A stretch of DNA of 64,000 nucleotides from RHLJ01 sp965222205 (GCA_965222205.1 OZ244932.1:434001-498000), one strand, 5' to 3'. Positions 25,823-35,325 are shown, numbered from the stretch's first letter. A program made the numbers and translations. The notes: a model not told the origin generated them from the sequence alone.

Positions 25823-26257
25823 TTAATTCGAAAGTTGTTTATGTATTTTATTGATAATTCGATGAACGCGGATACTATTTGCAAAAATATCCCAATAGCC
25901 TTCCCTGCTTGCACTTCGTATAAAAACAGATGAGGAGCCATTTTCTGGTTCAATTAAAACGTTTACATCGTCCCTATACCCGAAAACGGGGATTCTGAAT
26001 ACAGCATCTATTCTGTAACCTGATGTGTCTGTTTCAATCGTTTCAGCCCCTAATTTTTCAAGAGCTACTTTAACCGCAGGAAAAATCAGGGAAGAATCTT
26101 TTTCAAAGCTTATAGCCTTGCGTACACAATTGGGAGAGGAAGGGCATTCCGGTAAAGGGTTTTCGATAGAAGACATATTTTGGGAAGAATTCGGGCTACA
26201 GCTGCTCAGCGTTATACCAAATAAGATGATGGATAGTTTGCTGAATGTATTTTTCAA
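25823..26257 (-). CDS. DUF1499 lipoprotein
   Basis: A 144-residue DUF1499 protein with a lipobox at LSSC (Cys 20), so probably envelope-anchored. The family opening CPSSPNCVRKAISF is present, followed by an alpha/beta domain that includes DSGYRIDAVFRIPVFGYRDDVNVLIE and SVFIRSASREGYWDIFANSIRV. Function is unknown. It starts at TTG, which is the only start giving the full signal peptide. Third gene of the leftward operon, seven bases after the LOG gene. Confidence 0.83.
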   Translation of the reverse strand: MKNTFSKLSIILFGITLSSCSPNSSQNMSSIENPLPECPSSPNCVRKAISFEKDSSLIFPAVKVALEKLGAETIETDTSGYRIDAVFRIPVFGYRDDVNVLIEPENGSSSVFIRSASREGYWDIFANSIRVHRIINKIHKQLSN

Positions 26258-26264
26258 ACCGAAA

Positions 26265-26801
26265 TCAACGCTCTAGCATTTCAAAGCATTCATCAACAGT
26301 GGTAGCCACCTTAAACAACCGGGTGCTTTTAATCTGGATGAAATCTTCACTCAGAGCCTGCTCAACAAATTGCATCAGTCCATCAAAATATCCATTTACA
26401 TTTAACAGAACGATGGGCTTATTGTGGATTCCCAGTTGTCGCCATGTGAGGATTTCGAAGAACTCGTCAAGTGTGCCGAAACCTCCGGGAAGCACTACAA
26501 AGGCATCAGAAAGACTTTCCATTAATGCCTTTCGGGTATGCATATCCTGAGTTTCATGGAGTTTGGTGAGTCCGAGATGTACTACTTCCACTTTCTTTAA
26601 GTGAGTTGGGATTATCCCCACAACTTCGCCATTGGATTTAAGAGCCGAGTCGGCAACAAGCCCCATCATTCCAACTTTGCCCCCACCATAAACCAGTGTC
26701 CATTCCCGGCTGGAAATTTCTTTTCCTAATTGTACCGCGATTCGATTTATTTCCTGAGTTTGAGGTTTTCTGGAACCGCAATACACGCAAATACTTTTCA
26801 T
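26265..26801 (-). CDS. LOG-family nucleotide phosphoribohydrolase
   Basis: A 178-residue Rossmann-fold protein of the LOG (Lonely Guy) family. The signature PGGFGTLDEFFE is intact, as are the N-terminal YGGGKVGMMG and the conserved arginine in MHTRKALM. Family enzymes cleave nucleoside 5'-monophosphates (including cytokinin precursors) to free base and ribose phosphate, and bacterial members are often mislabelled as lysine decarboxylases. Here it probably has a nucleotide clean-up role. The start codon overlaps the cysteine desulfurase stop (TGATG). Confidence 0.92.
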   Translation of the reverse strand: MKSICVYCGSRKPQTQEINRIAVQLGKEISSREWTLVYGGGKVGMMGLVADSALKSNGEVVGIIPTHLKKVEVVHLGLTKLHETQDMHTRKALMESLSDAFVVLPGGFGTLDEFFEILTWRQLGIHNKPIVLLNVNGYFDGLMQFVEQALSEDFIQIKSTRLFKVATTVDECFEMLER

Positions 26802-27964
26802 TGAACAAGGTTGAACATTCGTTTAAGAACGGCATCTAACTTCTCAACAAAAAAGTGCACATCCTCTTCCGTATTTTTCTTTCCAAAACTCACCCTAATG
26901 CTTGATTTAGCTGCAGTTTCTTCAACTCCAAGCCCCATTAGTACATGAGAAGGTTCTACAGCCCCAGAGGTACATGCAGACCCGTTTGAAACACAAATTC
27001 CTTCTATATCGAGGTTCAGAAGTAACATCTCGCCATCAACTCCATGTCCATCATTATCAGAAAAAGAAAGGTTGATGATATGAGGTACTTTATTCTCATT
27101 TCCTCCATTCACATGGTAACTGCAACTGGTAAGTTTTTCATCCAAAGAGGTAAGCAATGTTTTTCTGAGATATTTGAATTTGGCGGTATTTTCATCCATC
27201 TCTTCTACAGCCAGCTCAAGAGCTTTTGCAAAGCCAACTACTCCCGGTACATTAATGGTGCCTCCGCGTCGCCGACGCTCCTGCGAACCTCCGGTCATCC
27301 AGGGAATCCAACGTGCTCCATTTCGTACATACATTATTCCGATGCCTTTGGGGCCATAAATTTTGTGAGCACTTCCACTAAGGAAATCAAGGCCTAACTC
27401 TTGTACATCAACAGGTATTTTACCAAGGCTCTGAACGGTGTCAGAGTGAATGGGAATATTTTGAGCTCTACATAATTCAGCAATCTCCTTAATCTCATTA
27501 ATGCATCCAATTTCATTATTTACATGCATCAAACTAACCAAAGCGGTTTGATCTGTAATCACTTTCTCTACATTCCGGGCAGAAATTCGTCCACAGTCTT
27601 CGGTTTTGACAAATACAGGCTTAAAACCTCCCATCTTCGACATTTCGATAGGGTGCAGGACCGCATGATGCTCCAGATGCGAAGTAATTACTTCTTTTTT
27701 ATTCCCCGAAACAGCCAATACTCCTTTAATAACGGCATTGTCACTTTCGGTTCCGCCGCTTGTGAAAATAACTTCCGAAGGTTCTGCATTAATGAGATGT
27801 GCCACTTTTTCCCGTGCATCTTCAACTACAACTTTAGCTTTTTGCCCTAAATGGTGCGCTGAATTCGCGTTCCCAAAATTCTCTGTCATAAATGGAAGCA
27901 TGGCTTCCAGAATGCGTTCATCAAGAGGTGTAGTAGCGGCGTGATCGAGATAAAGTGTTTTCAT
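26798..27964 (-). CDS. Cysteine desulfurase (NifS/IscS family)
   Basis: A 388-residue PLP enzyme that takes sulfur from cysteine for Fe-S clusters or thiolated tRNA. The family opening LYLDHAATTPLDERIL is present, the PLP lysine is in GSAHKIYGPKG (about residue 203), and the active-site cysteine is in the loop SNGSACTSGAVEPSHVL (about residue 329). The length and the SACTSG loop put it in class I (IscS/NifS). No iscU or other isc genes are adjacent; it is the first gene of a four-gene leftward operon with a LOG protein. Confidence 0.94.
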   Translation of the reverse strand: MKTLYLDHAATTPLDERILEAMLPFMTENFGNANSAHHLGQKAKVVVEDAREKVAHLINAEPSEVIFTSGGTESDNAVIKGVLAVSGNKKEVITSHLEHHAVLHPIEMSKMGGFKPVFVKTEDCGRISARNVEKVITDQTALVSLMHVNNEIGCINEIKEIAELCRAQNIPIHSDTVQSLGKIPVDVQELGLDFLSGSAHKIYGPKGIGIMYVRNGARWIPWMTGGSQERRRRGGTINVPGVVGFAKALELAVEEMDENTAKFKYLRKTLLTSLDEKLTSCSYHVNGGNENKVPHIINLSFSDNDGHGVDGEMLLLNLDIEGICVSNGSACTSGAVEPSHVLMGLGVEETAAKSSIRVSFGKKNTEEDVHFFVEKLDAVLKRMFNLVQ

Positions 27965-28022
27965 GTACAGACATTTAATTAGAGGCGCTAAAAATACTGA
28001 AATAGAGGTTGAAAGTCAGGGA

Positions 28023-28065
28023 CAAAAAAAAATAGCTACAAGCTGGAAATCAACTTGTAGCTATT
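28023..28065 (-). terminator. Rho-independent terminator of the three-repeat cargo gene
   Basis: On the - strand AATAGCTACAAG and CTTGTAGCTATT form a 12-pair stem with an 11-base loop, followed by a run of T. It is 25 bases after the stop of the 28091-31285 gene. Confidence 0.92.
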
Positions 28066-28090
28066 AATTTAGCAAGATTAGTGTTTTTCT

Positions 28091-31000
28091 CTATTTCAAA
28101 AGAATCAACTTTCGGGTTTGTGTAAATCCACCTGCCTGCATTCGGTATATATATACTCCGCTAGCCAGATTCTGAGCATTCCATTGGACGGTATGCGATC
28201 CCGCAGAATACAACTCACTAACAATGGTGGCTACTTTCTGCCCAAGAATTGAGTACACATTAATCTCCACATTAGAAGCTTCACTCAACTCAAACGGAAT
28301 GTTTGTAGATGGGTTGAACGGATTCGGATAGTTTTGAGAAAGACTAAACCGATCAGGAGTAACGGGTTCCTCATCATTAGAAACGATTACTGTTGAGAAT
28401 AGTACTTCGCCCGACTCTGCATCCAGATAGATAGTGAGAGAGTCCTCAACCATCGCTCCGTCATCGAATGCCCAGGCATAAAAATCTGCCCGCCATGTTA
28501 TCGGAGCTGTAGAAGTTGGATTTGGAGGGAAATCCCAGTATTGATGCAGTAACTGAAGTTCTGAGTCCCAGTACCAATCTAACTCGGATTCCTGTTTCGA
28601 GGTTCTGAAATCAAGAGCTCCTTCTGCGTCAATTAATTTAGCCGCTGAGTCGCTATCTATGTGAGTGAAAGTGAGGGGCATCATGTCATCAAATTCAATA
28701 TCCTCTTCGAAGTCTTCTTCCGTAAAGGAGCCTGCAATCGAAACATCAAACTCTGTAACATTAAGCATAATGACTTCATCTTCGGTTCCATCGTACACAT
28801 AAACTTCCCAACTGAAGGCATAGCCATCGGGTTGGATATTGCCAGTAGGCAAAGGTCCCTGATCATCCATCGCAGCTGCTACTTTTGCTTTGAAAGACTC
28901 TGGTATTTTCCCTTTGGTACCTTTAAAGGCTTTATCAGCATTGGTGTAATGAGTTAAACCTCCCATAATTTCCACATCATTTGGAAGCGACTCAATCAGT
29001 GAATCCGCTAAATCAACGGCTTCATTAAAGGTGATATGTGAGGTAAAGGGTTCGCCTAAGATTTCTGTGTGGCTGTATATAACTTCACCAGTTTCAATAT
29101 CGATATAGATAACAAAATACCCCTCAACAAAATTGGTTGTAAAAGGATCGAAACTATATCCATAATATTCAGCGTGCCAGGTTGTGGGTGGGTCTGTTAA
29201 TAGTGTGTCTTCATTTAATTCCCAGAAATTATCCAGAGCTTCAAGTTCCACTTCCCAGAAGCTGAATTCTCCACTAAACGTATTTCTGAAGTCCCATCCA
29301 CCATTAGCTTCAATAATGGCAGCCGCAGAGTCGCTATCGATGAAGCTGGCAGGAAGAGGTTCTATGTCTGCAAAACCAACCGAATCGGGTAGCTCGGCAT
29401 CTTCGGGACCAACGTATCCATCAAATTTGATTTCGAAGTCGGACACGGCAAGTACGAAAGCTGAATCTTTAACCGAATCGTATCCATAAACCTCCCACTC
29501 CAACTGTTTTCCATTAGGTTCGCTGAATAAGTTAAATGGTAAATCAATTTCATCATCGCCTTCATGATCGTTATGACTTGCTACTAGATCATTGAGGACG
29601 GAAGTTTTTAATTTTGGTGTGGAAAGACTATCCCCACCTTCAAAAAGACCTACAGACCCATAGAAAGTGGATCCGCCAACAATAACAGGACTATTTTCCA
29701 TTTCATCAATAAATGGTTGAGCAAGGTCTAAAGCTTCAGAGAATGTTATTAAAGACTCTTCACCTAAACCACCTATAAAGGAATCAGTGTAAATTACGGC
29801 ACCTGTTTCCATATCCAGGTAAACAACTAGATATCCTTCTTCAGCAAATCCTGTTGCCGGGTTGAACGTAAATCCATGATAATAGCCCGACCACATTACC
29901 GGCAGATTTTCAATAAGGGTATCCTCTTGCACATCCCAGAAGTTATTTAGCGCCTGGAGTTCCATGGTCCAAATGCTGAATGGATTATCACTAAATTCAC
30001 TTCGGAATTCCGAACCTCCATTAGCTTCAATGATTGCAGCTGCCGAATCACTATCAATATATGTAGTGGGTAAGGGAGAAATATCTGCAAAGTCTACACT
30101 GTCTGGCAGCTCAGCATCTTCTTCGCTAATGTACCCTAAAAATTCAACACTGAATGGAGATGCAGCAATCGAAAAAGCTGAATCTTTCACATCATCATAG
30201 CCAAAAATCATCCATTCAAATTGCTCGCCGGATGGATTACTCAGCACTTCAAAAATATCCTCTTCACCCTGATGATCATTTGCAGACATTACTTCCGCAG
30301 GGCGTTGTCGTTCGATGAAGTTTTTCAGGAGTCTGTTTTTGAAGTGAACACTATCACCTTCATGATCGTCATCGTCTTCAAATGTTGAAATTGATGCATA
30401 GAAAGTACTACCACCAACAATTACCGGAGAATTGTCAAGTTCATCAATAACTGGCTGGGCCATTTCCAAGGCTTCGGAAAATGTTATCGGAATCAGCTCA
30501 AAAATTCTTAAATCAATACCGGAGAGGGTATCATTCGGAGCAGTGGTTGAATTAACAGATATAGAATCGGGTACGAAATTGTCATCTGTATCATAAAAGT
30601 AAAATTCAGGAATAAAGAATTCATCTTCCTCTTCAAAATCATCATCAAAGAAGTTCAAACCAAGGGGGTAGTAACTCCCTTCCCGAACGCCCGAGACACT
30701 GTATGCTCCTGTTTCTTTATTTACAAAAGTAGCATAAGCAGGTTCGAGATTATCTTCTTCACACTCTTCATCATCACAATCATCTGACCCTAAAAAAATC
30801 GGGTTTGGGCTCAAGGCAAGAATGATGTTTTCGAAAGGATGTTCAGAAATTGCTTTTTCAAGCACAGGTTGAGGCAAACTTCCCTCAACTACAAATTGAC
30901 CTCGGGTTGGCGCTGTAGTAAACTGGAAGAGAAAAGGATCTTCCAAAACGGATCCGTTTTTACTATAAGCTTGTCTAAGAATTCCGATAAAGTCCGTATT

Positions 31001-31285
31001 GGCTGCCAAATCCACATGGTAAATTATGGAAAGGCTGTCTTCACTTAAGCTGAAATTAGTGTATTCAACAGAATCCTCTGGGCTTAAAAAGAAATAAACT
31101 CCCGCCCCCATGCTATCTCCGACAAAAAAACCGGGATCAAACTTCTGATCAAAAGTTAATACCACCGAATCTGTATCTACTGCGAAGGCACCGTCAGCGG
31201 GGTAGGTGCTGACAACATTTAAATTTTGTGCAAAGGCTGCACCACCTAAAAGGCTCAAAGAGCACAATAGTATCAAAAACTTCAT
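28091..31285 (-). CDS. Secreted three-repeat protein with Big_5-like domain and type IX sorting domain
   Basis: A 1064-residue exported acidic protein. A signal peptide ends AAFAQ (residue 20). Residues 22-130 look like a Big_5 (SbsA Ig-like) domain (VVSTYPADGAFAVDTDSVVL). A CDDEECEEDN-rich segment and calcium-like acidic loops follow. Three tandem units of about 240 residues start near 267, 513 and 750 with ITFSEALEMAQPVIDE, ITFSEALDLAQPFIDE and ITFNEAVDLADSLIES; each contains an IDSDSAA motif and ends in a strand of the type VVYLDMETGAVIY. From about 980 comes a type A C-terminal sorting domain (NYPNPFNPSTNIPFEL, ending RKLILLK). Role unknown; probably surface-attached or released. Confidence 0.85.
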   Translation of the reverse strand: MKFLILLCSLSLLGGAAFAQNLNVVSTYPADGAFAVDTDSVVLTFDQKFDPGFFVGDSMGAGVYFFLSPEDSVEYTNFSLSEDSLSIIYHVDLAANTDFIGILRQAYSKNGSVLEDPFLFQFTTAPTRGQFVVEGSLPQPVLEKAISEHPFENIILALSPNPIFLGSDDCDDEECEEDNLEPAYATFVNKETGAYSVSGVREGSYYPLGLNFFDDDFEEEDEFFIPEFYFYDTDDNFVPDSISVNSTTAPNDTLSGIDLRIFELIPITFSEALEMAQPVIDELDNSPVIVGGSTFYASISTFEDDDDHEGDSVHFKNRLLKNFIERQRPAEVMSANDHQGEEDIFEVLSNPSGEQFEWMIFGYDDVKDSAFSIAASPFSVEFLGYISEEDAELPDSVDFADISPLPTTYIDSDSAAAIIEANGGSEFRSEFSDNPFSIWTMELQALNNFWDVQEDTLIENLPVMWSGYYHGFTFNPATGFAEEGYLVVYLDMETGAVIYTDSFIGGLGEESLITFSEALDLAQPFIDEMENSPVIVGGSTFYGSVGLFEGGDSLSTPKLKTSVLNDLVASHNDHEGDDEIDLPFNLFSEPNGKQLEWEVYGYDSVKDSAFVLAVSDFEIKFDGYVGPEDAELPDSVGFADIEPLPASFIDSDSAAAIIEANGGWDFRNTFSGEFSFWEVELEALDNFWELNEDTLLTDPPTTWHAEYYGYSFDPFTTNFVEGYFVIYIDIETGEVIYSHTEILGEPFTSHITFNEAVDLADSLIESLPNDVEIMGGLTHYTNADKAFKGTKGKIPESFKAKVAAAMDDQGPLPTGNIQPDGYAFSWEVYVYDGTEDEVIMLNVTEFDVSIAGSFTEEDFEEDIEFDDMMPLTFTHIDSDSAAKLIDAEGALDFRTSKQESELDWYWDSELQLLHQYWDFPPNPTSTAPITWRADFYAWAFDDGAMVEDSLTIYLDAESGEVLFSTVIVSNDEEPVTPDRFSLSQNYPNPFNPSTNIPFELSEASNVEINVYSILGQKVATIVSELYSAGSHTVQWNAQNLASGVYIYRMQAGGFTQTRKLILLK

Positions 31286-31448
31286 AATACTATCCTTATT
31301 GTTAGTTAATATTGGAAAGGAACTTTAATGTGGTGAAAATTTCACAAAAAAGCACCAAAATGATTGGGCTGCAAAACTATACATCAAGCTGTAAAGATTG
31401 TACCTTCCTTACAATAAGATCGATTTAAAACGAAATCCTTACAAAAAA

Positions 31449-32642
31449 ATGGCAAAACTTACTCTCAACGACGTCGATGTAAAAGGAAAAAAAGTACTTA
31501 TGCGCGTAGATTTTAACGTGCCTATTATCGATGGAAAAATTACAGATGACAATCGAGTAGTTCAGGCGCTCCCTTCTATAAAACATGTGATTGAAGAAGG
31601 AGGGTTACTAATTTTAGCAAGTCATCTTGGGCGACCTAAAGGTGAGCCTGATTCAGAATTCTCTTTAAAACCAGTTGCTGAGCACCTTGGTGGTTTGGTG
31701 GATGTAAAAGTACATTTTGCGGAAGATTGTGTTGGGGAGAAAGCTAAATCAGTAATTGAGGGAGCTGAGTTCGGAGAAATTGTTGTACTGGAGAATGTCC
31801 GCTTTCATAAAGAAGAAACCGAAAACGATGAAATTTTTGCTGGTCGGCTTGCAAGCCATGCAGACATGTTCGTAAATGATGCATTTGGAAGCAGTCACCG
31901 TGCTCATGCATCTGTGGCAGGGGTAACTCAACATCTTCAACCGGCAGTTTCGGGGTATTTGCTTGAAAAAGAGATTAAGTATTTAAGCGATAGTGTAAAC
32001 GATCCCGATCGCCCGTTTGTAGCAATTTTGGGAGGAGCAAAAGTATCGGATAAAATACCTGTAATTGAAGCATTACTTAACAAAGTAGACACGATCATTA
32101 TTGGTGGTGGCATGGCGTACACTTTTCTGGTTGCTAACGGGAAATCGGTTGGAAACTCTTTGCTGCAAGAAGAGATGGTTCCCACCGCCAAAAAGTTGAT
32201 GGAAACCGCGAAAGAAAAAGGGGTGAATCTGATGCTCCCTTTCGACTTTGTGATAGCTGATGACTTTAGTGATGATGCCAATCAGGAAGTTGTGGATGAG
32301 GATAACATCAAAGATGGTTGGGAAGCGTTGGATATTGGACCACAATCTGCAATCGCGTTCGGAAATGCCATTAAGGGCGCGAAAACGGTAGTATGGAATG
32401 GACCTATGGGTGTGTTTGAGATGCCAAGTTTTGCAGATGGAACCAATGCCGTAGCTCAGGCGCTGGTAGAGGCGACCAATTTTGGAGCAACTACTATCAT
32501 TGGAGGAGGGGATTCAGCTTCAGCCATAAAAAATGCAGGTTTAAGTGATCAGGTTTCCCATGTTTCAACAGGAGGGGGAGCAAGTCTGGAATTTCTTGAA
32601 GGAAAAGCTTTACCGGGAGTGACATCATTAACAGATAAATAA
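31449..32642 (+). CDS. pgk: Phosphoglycerate kinase
   Basis: A 397-residue glycolytic enzyme that transfers phosphate from 1,3-bisphosphoglycerate to ADP. Family motifs are complete: MRVDFNVPI, ASHLGRPKGEPD, NDAFGSSHRAHAS, VAILGGAKVSDK, GGGMAYTF, VWNGPMGVFE and GGGDSASAIKNAG. I start at the ATG at 31449 because it gives the normal N terminus (MAKLTLNDVDVKGK); the open frame extends back to 31398. The DUF3857 gene starts nine bases downstream, so the two are probably co-transcribed. Confidence 0.98.
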   Translation: MAKLTLNDVDVKGKKVLMRVDFNVPIIDGKITDDNRVVQALPSIKHVIEEGGLLILASHLGRPKGEPDSEFSLKPVAEHLGGLVDVKVHFAEDCVGEKAKSVIEGAEFGEIVVLENVRFHKEETENDEIFAGRLASHADMFVNDAFGSSHRAHASVAGVTQHLQPAVSGYLLEKEIKYLSDSVNDPDRPFVAILGGAKVSDKIPVIEALLNKVDTIIIGGGMAYTFLVANGKSVGNSLLQEEMVPTAKKLMETAKEKGVNLMLPFDFVIADDFSDDANQEVVDEDNIKDGWEALDIGPQSAIAFGNAIKGAKTVVWNGPMGVFEMPSFADGTNAVAQALVEATNFGATTIIGGGDSASAIKNAGLSDQVSHVSTGGGASLEFLEGKALPGVTSLTDK

Positions 32643-32651
32643 ACCAGTTTT

Positions 32652-34622
32652 ATGGATAGTATTTATGCATATACAAAAGCGCTGCTTCCGGCGCTTTTTG
32701 TGTTCTTGATAACAGCCTCTTCGGCAGCTCAACCCAAGAAATTTGGAGAAGTTAGTGTTTTTGATTTTTCAGCGTACGATTCTAAATATGATAGCACCTC
32801 GCCTGCAATAGTTTTATTTGTTAAGGGAGATGTTGAGTTTGATTCGGATTATAATTGCATCCTCGAATATCATAAAAGAATAAAAATCTTAAATGATGAC
32901 GGCTTCGATTACGGAGATATTGAAATCCCTGTGTATAAAGACCGGGATCAAAATGTGTACGGGATTAAAGCTACTACCTATACACTTCATGAGAACGGGA
33001 GAATTGAAGAAACAAAACTAGGCAGAAAAGATGTATTTGATACCGAAGTAAGGGAAGATGTGATCCTTAAAAAGTTTACAATGCCTGCGTTATCACCTGG
33101 GGTTATCATTGAGTATACGTACAAGAAGAATTTAGGTAATCCATTCTTTCTGCCGGATTGGAAGTTCCACGAATACATTCCGGTTCAGTGGAGTGAGATT
33201 GACATGTTGATTCCAAATTCCCTGAATTATCAGATGATTTTTAAGGGAAAAGATTCGCTATTTATCAAAAATATAGAAAAACGAGCAGGACTGGTTAATA
33301 ATGTACGTGCGCAGAGATTTCAACTGGTGAAGAAAGAACTTCCGCCCGTTGAGGATCTCCCATATTTAATAAACCGGGATGATCATCTTTCCGAGTTATT
33401 TACCCAATTAAGAAGCATAAGAATCCCAGGAATGAATCCCCAGAACTACTTTAAAAGCTGGGAAAATATTGCCAGAGAATTAAATGATAGAGGTGATTTT
33501 GGCAAGCAAAAACCTGATGGCGCTGTAAGAGATAAAGTGGAAGAGTTGGTAAACAACGAAATGACGGAACTTCAAAAAGTAGAGGCTATTTATAATTATC
33601 TGGTCAATCATTTTGAATGGGACGGGCTTTACCGTTTAGTTACCGAGAAGGGGATCAGAGATACCTTCAAAGATAAAAAAGGAAGTACAGGTGATTTAAA
33701 TTTTTTACTTATTGAAATGCTTAGAGAAGCAGGAGTATCAGCTAATCCGGGTTTGTTAAGCACGAGAGATAACGGGACTGTGATGACAGATTATCCTCTG
33801 GTAACTCAGTTTAATATGCTGATTGCTGTGGTAGAAATTGGTAACGGAGCTTTTATCGTAGATGTATCTTCCGGAGATCGTTCGCTTCGGTTCCCGCATC
33901 CTGAAATTTTATACCGGAATGCGTTTGTAGTAAGAGAAGATGATTCCTTTGGCTGGCTTACAACAGTACCAATTGATAATACATACCGCCGTATGAGCAT
34001 GGAATACTCCCTTGCGGATTCCTCCCGAATAAATATGAATATTCAGGCAAATTTGAAGGGGGCATATTCTGAACAAATCCGGCAGGAAGTAAAAAGCATA
34101 AACTTTAATTCATACTGGGAGGGCGAATTCGCTAAACTACCCGGACTTGAGGTTGATTCCTCAAGTTTTGAGAATCTTGAAAGCCTGTCTGAAAACGTAG
34201 CCTACCAAACATCATTTTCTTTTGACAAAGATGAATCTTTAGCATTGAATAATGAGGTAATTTATTTTCAGCCCTTCTTGTTCAAAAAAATGGAAGAAAA
34301 CCCGTTCAAAAAGCCCGATCGGCAATTCCCCGTTGAATTTCCTTTCCCTCACTCAGAACAGTTGATGGTGAAAGTAGAAATTCCTGAAGGATATGTAATT
34401 GATGAGCTTCCTGAGGCGAAGCAGATAATGCTCCCAAACGGAGGAGGTTATTATCGGTTTATGAGTAGTGTTTCAGGTAGCACACTCACTTTCGTTTCTA
34501 CCACAAATATCGCGTCTGTATATTATCCTGCAAAAGAATATTCCTCAATAAAAGAGTTGTTTCAGGCTAAAGTAGATGCTACAAACGCAAGGGTAGTACT
34601 AAAAAAAGAAGGCTCAGAATAG
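32652..34622 (+). CDS. Exported DUF3857/transglutaminase-fold protein lacking Cys and His
   Basis: A 656-residue exported protein. A signal peptide ends SSAAQ (about residue 26). An N-terminal DUF3857 domain (residues 30-230, with EYHKRIKILNDDGFDYGDI and VIIEYTYKKN) is followed by a transglutaminase-like domain (about 300-420) and a C-terminal beta domain. In active members the catalytic Cys comes in GDCKD; here the equivalent is GSTGDLNFLL near residue 344, and the usual FNH is FNM, so the protein is probably non-catalytic. Nine bases after pgk. Two longer relatives lie at 43-47 kb. Its 3' end overlaps the terminator of the convergent DinB gene. Confidence 0.85.
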   Translation: MDSIYAYTKALLPALFVFLITASSAAQPKKFGEVSVFDFSAYDSKYDSTSPAIVLFVKGDVEFDSDYNCILEYHKRIKILNDDGFDYGDIEIPVYKDRDQNVYGIKATTYTLHENGRIEETKLGRKDVFDTEVREDVILKKFTMPALSPGVIIEYTYKKNLGNPFFLPDWKFHEYIPVQWSEIDMLIPNSLNYQMIFKGKDSLFIKNIEKRAGLVNNVRAQRFQLVKKELPPVEDLPYLINRDDHLSELFTQLRSIRIPGMNPQNYFKSWENIARELNDRGDFGKQKPDGAVRDKVEELVNNEMTELQKVEAIYNYLVNHFEWDGLYRLVTEKGIRDTFKDKKGSTGDLNFLLIEMLREAGVSANPGLLSTRDNGTVMTDYPLVTQFNMLIAVVEIGNGAFIVDVSSGDRSLRFPHPEILYRNAFVVREDDSFGWLTTVPIDNTYRRMSMEYSLADSSRINMNIQANLKGAYSEQIRQEVKSINFNSYWEGEFAKLPGLEVDSSSFENLESLSENVAYQTSFSFDKDESLALNNEVIYFQPFLFKKMEENPFKKPDRQFPVEFPFPHSEQLMVKVEIPEGYVIDELPEAKQIMLPNGGGYYRFMSSVSGSTLTFVSTTNIASVYYPAKEYSSIKELFQAKVDATNARVVLKKEGSE

Positions 34623-34637
34623 AAAATCCTGAGCCTT
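34602..34637 (-). terminator. Terminator of the DinB gene
   Basis: On the - strand AAGGCTCAG and CTGAGCCTT form a nine-pair stem with an 11-base loop, followed by CTTTTTTTAG. It overlaps the last codons of the convergent DUF3857 gene. Confidence 0.8.
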
Positions 34638-34659
34638 AATTTGAAAAAGAAACGCTTGG

Positions 34660-35247
34660 CTACATGGCCTGATATTCAGCGAGCACTTCATTCATCTGAA
34701 AAGTATGGCGCTGGCTATGCGCTGAAACAGCTAGCATAAGTTGCACCATATCAGCTTCTCCGAAAGGAAGTTCTGCTTTGTAGTTTCTAAGATCTACCTC
34801 AGATGTACGTATGAAGTTGATAAGGTTTGTCCGGGATTCTTCGAGTGCGGTAAGCATATCTTCTTTCGAATCCCAACGACCTGAAGGTTCAAACTGAGGT
34901 GCTGTAGTTACCTTCGTACCTCTGTTTGCCATCATCCCGATAAGCATACCATCTGCAGCGGAAAGATCTTTTTTTGTAGATTCGCCCTGGGATACTGTTC
35001 CCATTGCTATTCCGGTGAAAGCTTCTTCTGTTAACAAAATATGTTCAACACAGTTTGCAGCAGACCATCCGCCTTCTTCGGGTGTATAATTCCAAGCTTC
35101 GTCGGAAAGACTACTAACCACATCAACAATATTTTGATGTGTGGCATTTAAATATTTGATAGCAAATTCCTTATCTGCTTTTGAAGTTTGAGCAAATGCA
35201 GAGACTACGAAAAAGCTAAGTGCGAAAAATAGTGATGTTTGTTTCAT
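34660..35247 (-). CDS. Exported DinB-superfamily protein
   Basis: A 195-residue four-helix DinB-like protein with an N-terminal signal peptide ending SAFAQ. Metal-ligand histidines expected for the family are present in NCVEHILLTEEAF and in SAHSQRHTFQMNEV. DinB-fold proteins include thiol-dependent transferases and DNA-damage-induced proteins of unknown role; an exported form is unlikely to act on DNA. I start at 35247, where the signal peptide begins, rather than at the upstream ATG at 35310. Its leader carries the TAACTAATA motif. Leftward, after the WG-repeat genes. Confidence 0.85.
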   Translation of the reverse strand: MKQTSLFFALSFFVVSAFAQTSKADKEFAIKYLNATHQNIVDVVSSLSDEAWNYTPEEGGWSAANCVEHILLTEEAFTGIAMGTVSQGESTKKDLSAADGMLIGMMANRGTKVTTAPQFEPSGRWDSKEDMLTALEESRTNLINFIRTSEVDLRNYKAELPFGEADMVQLMLAVSAHSQRHTFQMNEVLAEYQAM

Positions 35248-35325
35248 GATTCCCTTATTAGTTAGTGTAACTGTAACATAGTAACAAACTGAGCAGAAAA
35301 AAGGAGACAAGAATGTTTATCGGTT

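Noticed and set aside
28650..30200. Repeated + strand ORFs with similar peptides (GSSASS-type)
   Set aside because: They are antisense shadows of the first and second internal repeats of the 1064-residue protein.
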